Shown piece by piece: positions 42,476-51,874 of a stretch of DNA of 64,000 nucleotides. The notes below the pieces were generated by a model. It had not been told where the DNA came from and did not search any database. It worked only from the letters and a program-made list of their open reading frames with translations. Positions within the stretch are counted from its first letter, which is position 1. Each line of letters opens with the position of its first letter. The position numbers were made by a program, and so were the translations under genes. Origin of the DNA: Petrimonas sulfuriphila (GTDB lineage Bacteria > Bacteroidota > Bacteroidia > Bacteroidales > Dysgonomonadaceae). The stretch lies in assembly GCF_051201015.1 (NCBI RefSeq), contig NZ_JBPEHI010000001.1; one strand, given 5' to 3'.

Positions 42476-43945
42476 ATGAATATTAATGAGCTTGAGCCGA
42501 AAATCGTATGGAGTTATTTTCACGACATCACACAAATTCCACGGCCATCGAAAAAAGAAGAGAAAATTATCGCTTATCTGCTTAACTTTGCCAAGGAGCA
42601 CAACCTTGAGGCCAAGAAAGATAAAGCCGGTAATGTGCTGATCACGAAAGAAGCAACGCCGGGCAAAGAAAATGTGCCGACAGTTATTCTGCAGTCGCAT
42701 GTGGATATGGTGTGCGAGAAAAATAGCGATGTTACGCACGATTTCGATAACGACCCGATTGAAACTATCATCGATGGCGACTGGGTTAAAGCAAACGGGA
42801 CAACTCTCGGGGCGGATAACGGTATCGGGATTGCCGCACAGTTGGCAGTGCTTGCCTCAAACGATATCGCTCATGGCAAGATCGAAGCGTTGTTTACCGT
42901 GGATGAGGAAACCGGATTGACCGGAGCCAATTCGTTGGAGCCCGGTTTTATTACCGGGAACGTTTTATTGAACCTGGATACGGAGGAAGAGGGTGAGATT
43001 TATATCGGTTGTGCCGGAGGAAAAGGGACAAGAGCCTACTTTAAGTATAAAGAAAAGGATGCGCCCAAAAAGTACTTCTGGTTTAAAATTCAGGTGAAAG
43101 GACTTCGTGGCGGACATTCAGGAAGCGATATTGATAAAGGGTTGGGTAACGCCAACAAAATCCTGAACCGGTTTTTGTACTCCATTATGCGCAAGAAGTA
43201 CGGTATGGTGCTATCAGAAATTGGTGGAGGAAACCTCCACAATGCTATTGCGCGTGAAGCGTATGCAGTGGTGGGTGTAAAAGATAAATACAAAGAAGAT
43301 ATGCGGGTGAAACTGAATGTCTTCCTTGCCAATGTCCAAAATGAATACAAAAAAACGGATCCCAACCTGGATATCCAGCTCGAATCGGTACAGATGCCCT
43401 CTAAGATTATAAAAAAAGGTGTTGCTGAAAAACTGATACATTCCCTGTATGCCTGTCCACACGGGGTAATCGGTATGAGTTTTGATATCGACGGATTGGT
43501 GGAGACCTCCACCAACCTGGCATCAGTGAAAATGCTGGAAAATTATACTATCGAGGTGGGTACCAGCCAGCGTAGTTCGGTGGAGTCACGCAAAGACGAC
43601 ATCGTCAATACGGTTTCCGCCGTCTTTGAACTGGCCGGTGCAAAAGTGGTGCACAGCGAAGGATATCCGGGTTGGCAACCGAATACCGATTCCCAGATTC
43701 TGAAACTGGCAAAGAAAGAATACAAGAACCTTTACAATAAAAACGCCAAGGTAAAAGCTATTCATGCCGGCCTGGAATGTGGGCTGTTTCTAGAGAAATA
43801 CCCTCAGTTGGATATGATTTCCATTGGTCCTGATATGACGGATGTCCATTCGCCCGATGAAAAAATGAATATTCCCTCTGTGGGAAAATTTTGGGATTAC
43901 CTGGTCCGGATCCTGGAAAGTGTCCCTGCCGAAGGGGAGGAATAA
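42476..43945 (+). CDS. pepD: Aminoacyl-histidine dipeptidase (M20)
   Basis: The 489-residue cytosolic dizinc peptidase cleaves Xaa-His and other dipeptides. Metal ligands appear in ILQSHVDMVCEK (His80 region), TTLGADNGIGIA and the general-base pair DEETGLTGA, with GGHSGSDIDKG in the lid region. Length and the N-terminal WSYFHDITQIPRPSKKEE match PepD. It fits with the DPP11-type peptidase in completing peptide breakdown. It is divergent from the small membrane protein gene, with a 184-bp intergenic region. Confidence 0.95.
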   Translation: MNINELEPKIVWSYFHDITQIPRPSKKEEKIIAYLLNFAKEHNLEAKKDKAGNVLITKEATPGKENVPTVILQSHVDMVCEKNSDVTHDFDNDPIETIIDGDWVKANGTTLGADNGIGIAAQLAVLASNDIAHGKIEALFTVDEETGLTGANSLEPGFITGNVLLNLDTEEEGEIYIGCAGGKGTRAYFKYKEKDAPKKYFWFKIQVKGLRGGHSGSDIDKGLGNANKILNRFLYSIMRKKYGMVLSEIGGGNLHNAIAREAYAVVGVKDKYKEDMRVKLNVFLANVQNEYKKTDPNLDIQLESVQMPSKIIKKGVAEKLIHSLYACPHGVIGMSFDIDGLVETSTNLASVKMLENYTIEVGTSQRSSVESRKDDIVNTVSAVFELAGAKVVHSEGYPGWQPNTDSQILKLAKKEYKNLYNKNAKVKAIHAGLECGLFLEKYPQLDMISIGPDMTDVHSPDEKMNIPSVGKFWDYLVRILESVPAEGEE

Positions 43946-44011
43946 ATCAATAGTTATCTTTGATGCTTCGGTGGCGTTCTTGATGACAAAATATGGAGAT
44001 TGTGTCGTGTT

Positions 44012-45055
44012 ATGAGAAAAATTCTCCTGATGGTCTTTCTTTTTTTTTCTTGTGTGCTGTTTTCCTTTTCACAAACAGGCTTCCGCATTATGTTTTATAA
44101 CGTGGAAAACCTTTTTGACACCATCGATGATCCGCTGAAAAACGACGACGAGTTTCTCCCCGATGGCCCCATGAACTGGCAGCCCTGGAAATACTGGGAG
44201 AAGCTCAGAAACATAACGCGTGTAATTACTGCCATTGGCGGTATGTATTCCCCCGCCCTGGTGGGGCTTTGCGAAATTGAGAACGACAGCGTTGTGTATG
44301 ATCTTGCCCGGCGGTCGCCACTTCGAGCGCAAGGGTATGAATATATCGTCACACACTCTCCCGATGAGCGTGGTATGGATGTGGCTTTGCTTTATCAGCG
44401 GCATCAATTCAACCTGCTGGATAAAAATGAATACGAGGTTGTTTTCAGCGATAAAGTTGTACGCCCCACACGAAATATACTGCACGCTGCCGGGAGAATC
44501 GTTTCTGGTGATACCCTTGATGTTTTTGTTTGTCATTGGCCCAGCCGGAGTGGTGGCCAGCGCGAATCCGAGCCTGCCCGGCTGGATGCGGCAACCCTTT
44601 TGCGAAGGAAGGTCGACAGCCTCTTTATGATCAGAAAAAGCACCCATATCGTAATTATGGGAGATTTCAATGACGGCCCGCATGACAAAAGCATCTTCCG
44701 GATGCTGAAAGCAAAGAGCCGACGTCATTACCGTTCCGACAAAGAATTGTACAACCTGTTTTTTCACCGGCTGAAAGAGAAAGACTTCGGCACCTATTTC
44801 TTTCGGGGAAGGTGGGAGGTGCTGGATCAGTTCATCGTGAGCGGAAATCTGTTGAGGGAGGACAACAGGATATATATCAAGGGAGGTGAAGCGCATATCT
44901 TCAAGCCTGACTTTCTGCTGCAGGAAGACAAAGCCTCCGGCATAAAACGTCCTTACCGAACCCATTACGGCCCGAGGTATGTCGGCGGTTTCAGCGACCA
45001 TTTGCCGGTTTATCTTGATATTGCAATAAACTCTTGTCCGGATAGTGTACGTTAA
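44012..45055 (+). CDS. Exported endonuclease/exonuclease/phosphatase family protein
   Basis: The 347-residue product has a signal peptide (MRKILLMVFLFFSCVLFSFSQ, shortened here to its first part MRKILLMVFL) and an EEP domain. FYNVENLFDTIDDP begins the domain, GLCEIEND carries the metal-binding Glu, FVCHWPSRSGG and IVIMGDFNDGPHD hold the catalytic Asp/Asn, and SDHLPVYLDI the final His. Substrates in this superfamily are DNA, phospholipid head groups or inositol phosphates; this exported Bacteroidetes type is uncharacterised. ATG 44012 was chosen over the upstream TTG-type start at 44000. Confidence 0.85.
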   Translation: MRKILLMVFLFFSCVLFSFSQTGFRIMFYNVENLFDTIDDPLKNDDEFLPDGPMNWQPWKYWEKLRNITRVITAIGGMYSPALVGLCEIENDSVVYDLARRSPLRAQGYEYIVTHSPDERGMDVALLYQRHQFNLLDKNEYEVVFSDKVVRPTRNILHAAGRIVSGDTLDVFVCHWPSRSGGQRESEPARLDAATLLRRKVDSLFMIRKSTHIVIMGDFNDGPHDKSIFRMLKAKSRRHYRSDKELYNLFFHRLKEKDFGTYFFRGRWEVLDQFIVSGNLLREDNRIYIKGGEAHIFKPDFLLQEDKASGIKRPYRTHYGPRYVGGFSDHLPVYLDIAINSCPDSVR

Positions 45056-45193
45056 GCAAAATGGGTAGAGTCGAACTCGGTTGAGGCATGCCCTAGCGGA
45101 GAAATGAATAAGTAAAACCATATTATTCGTAAAATTCAAAACAGTCCCTCAATATTTTATGGTTTTATACGCTTCAAAACGAAAACTTTATCT

Positions 45194-45201
45194 TATCTTT
45201 G
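45194..45201 (+). promoter_or_regulatory. -7 box for pnp
   Basis: TATCTTTG, 40 bp before the pnp start codon. No spaced -33 box. Confidence 0.45.
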
Positions 45202-45241
45202 TGGGATTTTACATCCAAAATTTAAAAATAATAATTTATTT

Positions 45242-47389
45242 ATGACGAATCCAATCATCAAGCGAATCGAGCTGTCAGACGGACGCACGATTACGCTCGA
45301 AACGGGAAAATTGGCGAAACAAGCTGATGGGGCCGTGGAGTTGCGTATGGGCAACACCATGCTGCTGGCCACTGTTTGTGCTGCCAAAGACGCTGCCCCC
45401 GGAGTAGATTTTATGCCGCTGCAAGTAGAATATAAAGAAAAATTCTCCGCTTTCGGAAGATTTCCGGGCGGATTTATGAAAAGAGAAGGAAGGCCCTCAG
45501 ACTACGAAATTCTTACCAGCCGGTTGATCGACCGTGCCCTCCGCCCACTTTTCCCCGATGATTACCACGCTGAAGTTTTTGTAACCGTCATGCTTTTCTC
45601 GGCTGATGGTGAAGATATGCCGGACGCATTAGCCGGGTTGGCTGCTTCTGCCGCATTGGCCGTTTCAGATATTCCGTTCAACGGTCCGCTATCAGAAGTA
45701 CGGGTTGCCCGTGTCGACGGACAACTCTTTGTAAACCCTACTTTCAGTCAGTTGGAAAAAGCCGACATGGACATTATGGTGGGTGCCACCATCGACAACA
45801 TTATGATGGTGGAAGGAGAAATGAGCGAGGTTTCTGAAGCCGAATTGCTCGAAGCCATTAAGTTCGCTCACGAAGAAATTAAAAAACAGTGTCAGGCTCA
45901 GCTTGAACTGATGGAACTTTGCGGAACGGTTAAGAAACGTGAATATTCACACGAAGAGAACGACGAAGAACTCCGCAAACAGGTGTGGAGCATCTGTTAT
46001 CCCAAAGCGTATGTCGTTGCTTCTTCGCAGAACAGCGACAAGCATGCGCGCATGGATGCTTTCGAGACTATCCTCGAAGAATTCATGGAATCCGTTCCCG
46101 AAGAAGAACGGGAAACAAAAGCCCCGCTCGTTGCCAAGTATTACCACGACGTGGAAAAAGAAGCGATGCGCCGCTGCATCCTGGATGAGGGAAAACGTTT
46201 GGACGGAAGGAGCACGACCGATATACGCCCCATTTGGAGTGAGGTGGATTATGTTCAAGGACCACACGGATCAGCAGTGTTCACCCGCGGTGAAACGCAA
46301 TCGCTCACAACGGTTACCCTGGGTACGAAATTAGATGAGAAAATTGTCGACGACGTGCTCAACCACAGCACAGAGCGGTTCTTGTTACACTATAATTTCC
46401 CTCCATTCTCAACGGGAGAAGCCCGTCCGCAACGCGGTACAGGACGTCGTGAGATCGGTCACGGGAACTTGGCACATCGCGCCCTGAAACGCATGATTCC
46501 GGAAGGATACCCGTACGTTATTCGTGTCGTTTCCGATATTCTGGAGTCCAACGGATCTTCGTCTATGGCAACGGTTTGCGCCGGTACGCTGGCCCTGATG
46601 GATGCCGGAGTGCAAATGAAAAAGCCGGTATCGGGTATCGCTATGGGACTGATTTCCGAAAACAAAGGACAGAACTATGCCGTCCTTTCCGATATCCTGG
46701 GCGATGAAGACCACCTGGGAGACATGGACTTTAAAGTGTGTGGCACTAAAGACGGTATTACGGCTACTCAGATGGATATCAAGGTAGACGGATTATCGTA
46801 CGAGATCCTCGAGAAAGCCCTTGCCCAGGCTAAAGCCGGACGCGAGCACATCATGGGTAAAATGATGGAAACCCTTTCCGAACCTCGTGCCGACCTGAAG
46901 CCGCATGCACCCCGGATTGAAGTGATAGAAATCCCGAAAGACTTCATCGGTGCCGTTATCGGCCCGGGAGGAAAAATCATTCAGGGAATCCAGGAAGAAA
47001 CTGGTGCCATCATCACCATTGAGGAGGTCGATAACAAAGGCCGTGTGGAAGTATCGGCTTCTAACAAGGACTCTATCGATGCCGCCATGCGCAAGATAAA
47101 AGGGATTGTAGCTGTGCCCGAAGTGGGTGAAGTGTACGAAGCGACCGTTCGTTCAGTGATGCCTTACGGTGCTTTCTGTGAATTCCTTCCTGGAAAAGAC
47201 GGATTGCTGCACATCTCCGAGATCGATTGGAAACGATTGGAAAAAGTGGAAGATGCCGGAATAAAAGAAGGCGATAAGATTGCCGTAAAACTGATCGACA
47301 TTGATCCCAAAACGGGTAAATTCAAACTTTCACGCAAGGTGTTGCTGCCCCGTCCTCCAAGGCCGGAACAACCCAGGACTGAAGAGTAA
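45242..47389 (+). CDS. pnp: Polyribonucleotide nucleotidyltransferase
   Basis: The 715-residue 3'-5' phosphorolytic exoribonuclease has two RNase PH domains (about 10-220 and 315-535) separated by an all-helical region. A KH domain follows with VIGPGGKIIQGIQ (about 575-587), then an S1 domain beginning VGEVYEATVRSVMPYGAF. The second PH domain carries GRREIGHGNLAHRAL near the phosphate site. It degrades mRNA and can add tails. Only a short Pro/Arg tail follows S1. A strong terminator lies downstream at 47409-47437. Confidence 0.97.
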   Translation: MTNPIIKRIELSDGRTITLETGKLAKQADGAVELRMGNTMLLATVCAAKDAAPGVDFMPLQVEYKEKFSAFGRFPGGFMKREGRPSDYEILTSRLIDRALRPLFPDDYHAEVFVTVMLFSADGEDMPDALAGLAASAALAVSDIPFNGPLSEVRVARVDGQLFVNPTFSQLEKADMDIMVGATIDNIMMVEGEMSEVSEAELLEAIKFAHEEIKKQCQAQLELMELCGTVKKREYSHEENDEELRKQVWSICYPKAYVVASSQNSDKHARMDAFETILEEFMESVPEEERETKAPLVAKYYHDVEKEAMRRCILDEGKRLDGRSTTDIRPIWSEVDYVQGPHGSAVFTRGETQSLTTVTLGTKLDEKIVDDVLNHSTERFLLHYNFPPFSTGEARPQRGTGRREIGHGNLAHRALKRMIPEGYPYVIRVVSDILESNGSSSMATVCAGTLALMDAGVQMKKPVSGIAMGLISENKGQNYAVLSDILGDEDHLGDMDFKVCGTKDGITATQMDIKVDGLSYEILEKALAQAKAGREHIMGKMMETLSEPRADLKPHAPRIEVIEIPKDFIGAVIGPGGKIIQGIQEETGAIITIEEVDNKGRVEVSASNKDSIDAAMRKIKGIVAVPEVGEVYEATVRSVMPYGAFCEFLPGKDGLLHISEIDWKRLEKVEDAGIKEGDKIAVKLIDIDPKTGKFKLSRKVLLPRPPRPEQPRTEE

Positions 47390-47408
47390 AAAAATAGACA
47401 ACTCTGTT

Positions 47409-47437
47409 AAAGCGAGCCTTTCCGGTTCGCTTTTTTT
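47409..47437 (+). terminator. Terminator of pnp
   Basis: AAAGCGAGCC pairs with GGTTCGCTTT (one G-T pair) across a 5-nt loop and is followed by a T-run to 47437. Confidence 0.9.
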
Positions 47438-47535
47438 AATGATATTTTTTACTTTTGTTGTCAGGTTGCACTCGTTTCATCTGCGGGTGTAACGCGAAAC
47501 AGTTTCTTAGTTGATCACAATTAAATCAAAAGTCA

Positions 47536-47733
47536 ATGGAATCAACAACACTAAAATGCGGAGACTGCCCCTTGAGGGCAAAGTATGACCGGAAGCCCAA
47601 GTCATTGGCCGGCCGTTTTTGGCGGTGGCACATCAATTTTTGTCCAGGTTGGAAAGCCTATTTCACCTCCCTGGCGCCGGAAGAGAAAGCGCAGTTGCGG
47701 GAGAAATATAGCTTTAAAAAGTATACCGGTTGA
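47536..47733 (+). CDS. Small conserved Cys/Trp-rich protein
   Basis: The 65-residue protein begins with CGDCPLRAKYDRKP and continues with RFWRWHINFCPGWKAYFTSL. Three cysteines and a histidine could bind a metal, though they do not form a standard zinc-finger spacing. The CPLRAKYD and CPGWKxY elements are ones I recall from unnamed Bacteroidales proteins of this size. It has no signal peptide or membrane helix. It lies between the pnp terminator and the iorA promoter, so is probably transcribed alone. Function unknown. Confidence 0.7.
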   Translation: MESTTLKCGDCPLRAKYDRKPKSLAGRFWRWHINFCPGWKAYFTSLAPEEKAQLREKYSFKKYTG

Positions 47734-47803
47734 TTACCTTTTCCGCATCCCGGTAAATTCCCAAAAGAAGAGAAAAACATCGGTTTTGTTTAACTATTTT
47801 TTA

Positions 47804-47811
47804 TACCTTTG
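47804..47811 (+). promoter_or_regulatory. -7 box for iorA operon
   Basis: TACCTTTG matches TAnnTTTG. A TTTG at 47785-47788 is upstream but only 15 nt away, shorter than the usual 19-21. It implies a leader of about 115 nt before iorA. Confidence 0.5.
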
Positions 47812-47832
47812 CAACTAACTTCTTTTAGACGG

Positions 47833-47923
47833 GCAGATTATTAGGCATTAGACCGATAGACAAAGCTGGTATCTGAAAGCGAAGCGATCTAATGTCTAGA
47901 AGCGTAGTGGTCTGAAAGTCTGC
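47833..47923 (+). repeat. Degenerate tandem repeats in iorA leader
   Basis: Three imperfect units of about 21 nt follow one another (starting near 47863, 47879 and 47900), sharing AAGC..AG.G.TCT.A. Nested complementary pairs GCAGA/TCTGC (47833-47837, 47919-47923) and CATTAGA/TCTAATG (47846-47852, 47888-47894) could fold the leader. I recognise no known riboswitch. Confidence 0.45.
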
Positions 47924-47931
47924 AAAATAAT

Positions 47932-49515
47932 ATGAACAAACAATTACTTTTAGGTGCGGAAGCTATTGCACAAGCTGCATTGGATGCGGGAATCTCGGGA
48001 GTTTACGCTTATCCGGGAACGCCGTCCACCGAAATAACACAATTTATTCAACAATCGCCCCAGGCCCGGGAATCGGGTGTGCGTTCGAAATGGTCTGCTA
48101 ACGAGAAAACAGCTTACGAGGCAGCGCTCGGCATGTCTTACGCCGGAAAGCGCGCTTTGGTTTGTATGAAGCACGTGGGGCTGAACGTAGCCGCAGATGC
48201 GTTTATGAATTCAGCCATTACCGGAGTCCACGGCGGATTGGTAGTGGTGGTGGCCGACGATCCGTCGATGCACTCATCACAAAACGAGCAGGATAGCCGT
48301 GTGTATGGGAAGTTTGCGATGATTCCTGTTCTGGAACCTTCCAACCAGCAGGAGACATACGATATTGTCCGTTACGCGTTCGATTTATCGGAAGAGGTGA
48401 AACTTCCCGTGCTTCTTCGGATTCCTACCCGATTGTCACATTCCCGTGCAGTGGTTTCCGGCGGAGAGGCAATGCCGCAAAATCAACTTGCGCCTACCCA
48501 GGAGAAGAACAGGTGGATCCTGCTCCCCGTTAATGCCAGGAAAGGTTATCACCGGTTACTTGAGAAGCAGGCTCAACTGATCAATTTCTCTGAATTTTCC
48601 AGGTTTAACCAGGTAATCTCCGGAACGGGTGATAAGGCCGTTATAGCTTTTGGGATTGCCTACAACTATGTGATGGAGGTTATCCGGACGTATGCCCTGG
48701 ATATACCGGTGTTGAAACTGTCCCAATATCCGTTGCCTGAGAAGAAAATTAGCGAGTTTACGGAAAAATACGGTGAGATTCTTGTTGCTGAAGAAGGCTA
48801 CCCCGTCTACGAAGAATTGCTGAAAGGCTTTTTCGGGAACGAGAAATTCCGGGGACGGCTGGATGGCACGTTGCCGCGTACAGGAGAACTTTCCCCAAAC
48901 ATACTCTCAAAGGCGTTGGGTGTTCAAACGAATAGTGAACCGGCTGTTCCATCCATTGTCGCTCCGCGGCCGCCGATGTTGTGCCAGGGATGCAGCCATC
49001 GCGATCTTTTCGATGCGGTTGTTCAGGCCATGTCACTTTATCCGCAACGACACGTCTTCGGGGACATCGGATGCTATACGTTAGGAGCTTTGTCGCCTTA
49101 CAATGCCATCAGTACCTGTGTGGATATGGGCGCATCGATAACAATGGCCAAAGGGGCAGCCGATGCCGGGTTGTTTCCGGCAGTTGCCGTGATTGGCGAC
49201 TCCACCTTCACGCACTCGGGAATTACGGGATTGCTAGATGCCGTGAACGATAAAAGTGCGGTTACTGTCATTATCTCCGACAACGGGACCACAGCCATGA
49301 CGGGCGGACAGGACTCATCGGGAAGTGGGAAGTATTTTGCTATTTGTAAGGGGATCGGTGTGGAGGAGAACCATATCCGTGAAATTGTTCCGTTGAAAAA
49401 GAATTTCGAGGAAAATGTAAGGGTGATGAAAGAAGAATTCGAATACGAAGGTGTTTCGGTAATTATTTCCCAGCGCGAATGTGTACAGACGGCAGTGAAA
49501 AGCAGAAAAAAATGA
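47932..49515 (+). CDS. iorA: Indolepyruvate:ferredoxin oxidoreductase, alpha subunit
   Basis: The 527-residue subunit oxidatively decarboxylates aryl-pyruvates to aryl-acetyl-CoA. The N-terminal pyrimidine-binding half (AYPGTPSTEITQF, KTAYEAALGMSYAG) and the C-terminal TPP half (CQGCSHRDLF, GDIGCYTLGALSP, VIGDSTFTHSG, DNGTTAMTGGQ) are complete. The usual C-terminal 4Fe-4S ferredoxin-like domain is missing: the protein stops at about 527 rather than 600 or more residues, and there are no CxxCxxC motifs. Such short forms occur in Bacteroides. Electrons must pass to ferredoxin in another way. Its TGA overlaps the iorB ATG. Confidence 0.93.
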   Translation: MNKQLLLGAEAIAQAALDAGISGVYAYPGTPSTEITQFIQQSPQARESGVRSKWSANEKTAYEAALGMSYAGKRALVCMKHVGLNVAADAFMNSAITGVHGGLVVVVADDPSMHSSQNEQDSRVYGKFAMIPVLEPSNQQETYDIVRYAFDLSEEVKLPVLLRIPTRLSHSRAVVSGGEAMPQNQLAPTQEKNRWILLPVNARKGYHRLLEKQAQLINFSEFSRFNQVISGTGDKAVIAFGIAYNYVMEVIRTYALDIPVLKLSQYPLPEKKISEFTEKYGEILVAEEGYPVYEELLKGFFGNEKFRGRLDGTLPRTGELSPNILSKALGVQTNSEPAVPSIVAPRPPMLCQGCSHRDLFDAVVQAMSLYPQRHVFGDIGCYTLGALSPYNAISTCVDMGASITMAKGAADAGLFPAVAVIGDSTFTHSGITGLLDAVNDKSAVTVIISDNGTTAMTGGQDSSGSGKYFAICKGIGVEENHIREIVPLKKNFEENVRVMKEEFEYEGVSVIISQRECVQTAVKSRKK

Positions 49516-50096
49516 ATAAAAACATCATCATATCCGGCGTGGGAGGGCAAGGAATTTTAACCATGGCTTCCATTATTGATCTGGCAGCTATGAATTTGGG
49601 GCTAAATGTAAAACAGGCCGAGGTTCATGGAATGAGTCAACGGGGCGGAGCCGTGGAGTCGCATCTCCGCATTTCCTCGGGGGAGATTTTTTCCGACCTT
49701 ATTCCCAAGGGGAAAGCCGACCTTATTCTTTCCATCGAGCCGATGGAGTCGTTGCGGTATCTTCCCTTCCTTTCTCCCGACGGCGTTATTGTGACGGCTA
49801 CGGAACCGTATGTTAATATTGGCAATTATCCCGACGAAAAGGAACTGCTCGAAACCATTGCCAATTCAGCGAATCACGTTTTTGTAAATGCAGGCTTGCT
49901 GGCGAAAGAATCCGGAAGTGCTAAATCGTACAACGTGGTTATGCTGGGAGCTGCCGCACCTTACCTGGAAATAGCAACAGAAGAATTGGAAAAAGCCATC
50001 GGGATGTTTTTCAACCGAAAAGGAAAAGAGATGGTGGACCTGAACATAAAAGCCTTCCGCCTTGGATGGGCAAACTCATTGAACGAACAAAAATGA
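49512..50096 (+). CDS. iorB: Indolepyruvate:ferredoxin oxidoreductase, beta subunit
   Basis: The 194-residue gamma-type domain subunit starts at ATG 49512, overlapping the iorA stop by ATGA. GVGGQGILTMASII (about 8-21) opens the fold. GMSQRGGAVESHLRIS and DLILSIEPMESLRYLPFL are typical of IorB. Together with IorA it forms the aryl-pyruvate oxidoreductase. Its own stop overlaps the paaK start by ATGA, so the three proteins are translationally coupled. Confidence 0.93.
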   Translation: MNKNIIISGVGGQGILTMASIIDLAAMNLGLNVKQAEVHGMSQRGGAVESHLRISSGEIFSDLIPKGKADLILSIEPMESLRYLPFLSPDGVIVTATEPYVNIGNYPDEKELLETIANSANHVFVNAGLLAKESGSAKSYNVVMLGAAAPYLEIATEELEKAIGMFFNRKGKEMVDLNIKAFRLGWANSLNEQK

Positions 50097-51391
50097 TTTG
50101 GAACCCCGAATTTGAATGTGCCGACAGGCAAAAGCTGCACGAACTGCAGAGCATACGCCTGAGGGAGATGGTGAGGCGTATCTATGAAAACGTACCCGCT
50201 TACCGTAAAAAATTACAGGAAAAAGGCATTGAGCCTGGCGATATAAAAAGCGTGGATCAGTTAAAGCACCTGCCTTTTACCACTAAAACCGATCTTCGCG
50301 ATAACTATCCGTTCGGACTTTTCACATTGCCGCAAACCGATGTGGTGCGTATTCATGCATCAAGCGGAACAACAGGAAAGCCTACGGTTGTGGGATATAC
50401 GCACCGGGATCTGGAGATTTGGACGGAAGTGGTTGCCCGAAGCCTTACTATGGCTGGGGTTGATAAAGACGATACTATTCAGGTTGCTTACGGTTACGGA
50501 CCGTTTACTGGAGGTCTTGGACTGCATTACGGGGCCGAAAAAGTAGGGGCGACGGTTATCCCGATTTCTACCGGCAACACCAGGAAACAGCTTCAGTTCA
50601 TGACCGATTTCCACGCTACCGTTATCGCCTGCACACCCTCTTATGCTGCTCATTTGGGTGAAAGTATCCTTAAAGAAGGCATATCTCCGGAAAAGGTAAA
50701 ACTGCGCGTGGGGGTTTTCGGGGCGGAGCCGTGGACAAATGAAATGCGTGCTCAGATTGAAAATCTGCTGAATATAAAAGCCTACGATATATACGGGTTG
50801 AGCGAAATTATCGGTCCGGGAGTGTCCATGGAATGTGAATGTCAACAAGGGAACCACATTTTCGAAGACCATTTTATCCCCGAGATTATCGATCCGGAGA
50901 CATTGGAAACACTTCCTTACGGTGAAGTAGGGGAGCTCGTTTTCACTACCGTAACGAAAGAAGCGATGCCACTCTTGCGCTACCGTACAAGAGATCTCAC
51001 CCGGTTGTTTATTGATACGTGCGATTGTGGCCGTACGCTTGTGAGAATGGGAAAATGCCTCGGAAGGTCGGACGACATGCTTATTATCCGCGGAGTGAAC
51101 GTCTTCCCGTCGCAAGTAGAATCGGTTCTCCTTGAGATGGAGGAAGCATCACCGCATTATCAGCTTATCATTGGCCGGGAAAACAACCTGGACACTATGG
51201 AGATACGGGTAGAAATCAACGAGCGGTTCTGGTCCGACAGTATTCGTGAACTTGAAGGTATCCGCCGGCGCATAGACCACAACATCAAAAGCCTGTTGGG
51301 GATCGGAGCTGCCATTAAGTTGGTGGAACCGCACAGCATAGAACGTTCGGAAGGAAAAGCCAGGAGGATTATCGATAACAGGCATATATGA
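50093..51391 (+). CDS. paaK: Phenylacetate-CoA ligase
   Basis: The 432-residue adenylate-forming enzyme starts at ATG 50093. The ATP-binding P-loop is SSGTTGKPTVVGYT (about 96-109), with YGLSEIIGPGVS and the hinge RTRDLTRLF. The C-terminal domain begins GRSDDMLIIRGVNVFPSQVE. Next to iorAB its likely direction is aryl-acetyl-CoA to aryl-acetate with ATP formation, as in archaeal and Bacteroides aromatic amino acid fermentation. Some relatives instead activate aryl-acids. Translationally coupled to iorB. Confidence 0.92.
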   Translation: MIWNPEFECADRQKLHELQSIRLREMVRRIYENVPAYRKKLQEKGIEPGDIKSVDQLKHLPFTTKTDLRDNYPFGLFTLPQTDVVRIHASSGTTGKPTVVGYTHRDLEIWTEVVARSLTMAGVDKDDTIQVAYGYGPFTGGLGLHYGAEKVGATVIPISTGNTRKQLQFMTDFHATVIACTPSYAAHLGESILKEGISPEKVKLRVGVFGAEPWTNEMRAQIENLLNIKAYDIYGLSEIIGPGVSMECECQQGNHIFEDHFIPEIIDPETLETLPYGEVGELVFTTVTKEAMPLLRYRTRDLTRLFIDTCDCGRTLVRMGKCLGRSDDMLIIRGVNVFPSQVESVLLEMEEASPHYQLIIGRENNLDTMEIRVEINERFWSDSIRELEGIRRRIDHNIKSLLGIGAAIKLVEPHSIERSEGKARRIIDNRHI

Positions 51392-51408
51392 CTTTAAACT
51401 TTTAATCT

Positions 51409-51834
51409 ATGATTATCAAACAATTATCTGTATTTTTGGAAGATCGTTCGGGACGGCTTACCGATCTCACTCAGATACTGGCAGAGCACGAGATCAATAT
51501 CACTGCCCTGAGCCTGGCCGAGACAGCTGATTACGGCATCGTAAGAATGGTGGTGGGGAAGCCCGGCGCAGCAGAGGAGTTTCTTCGTGAAGCCGGCTTT
51601 TCGGTGCGCCTAACCGATGTGGTCTGCGTGAATATGCCCGACCGCCCCGGAGCATTGCATGAGGTGCTCAAGATATTGGCCGACAACGCAATTAATGTGG
51701 ATTATATGTATGCATTTTCGAATAAGGATGTGGCTTTAGCTGTTATTCGGGCGGCGGATATCGATCAGGTAATCGAGGTATTGCAGAAAAACGAGATGCA
51801 ACTGCTTCGCCAGAGCGATATTTATCAACTTTAA
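51409..51834 (+). CDS. Tandem ACT-domain protein
   Basis: The 141-residue protein has two ACT domains (about 1-67 and 70-141). The first begins QLSVFLEDRSGRLTDLTQIL, with EHEINITALSL. The second begins CVNMPDRPGALHEVLKIL, with NAINVDYMYAFS. ACT pairs bind amino acids to regulate enzymes or transcription. In this operon the ligand is probably an aromatic amino acid, and the protein is commonly found next to paaK in Bacteroidetes. It lies 17 bp downstream of paaK. Confidence 0.9.
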   Translation: MIIKQLSVFLEDRSGRLTDLTQILAEHEINITALSLAETADYGIVRMVVGKPGAAEEFLREAGFSVRLTDVVCVNMPDRPGALHEVLKILADNAINVDYMYAFSNKDVALAVIRAADIDQVIEVLQKNEMQLLRQSDIYQL

Positions 51835-51874
51835 TAAAAAAGACCAGACATCTGCTAGCTAAATTAATAATATT

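Noticed and set aside
45056..45130. tRNA-like fragment near GAGTCGAACTC after the EEP gene
   Set aside because: Only a few T-arm-like bases are present; no acceptor or anticodon stem can be formed around it.
44069..45139. 356-codon open frame antisense to the EEP-family gene
   Set aside because: Shadow of the well-supported exported nuclease/phosphatase gene; no domain or signal is recognisable.
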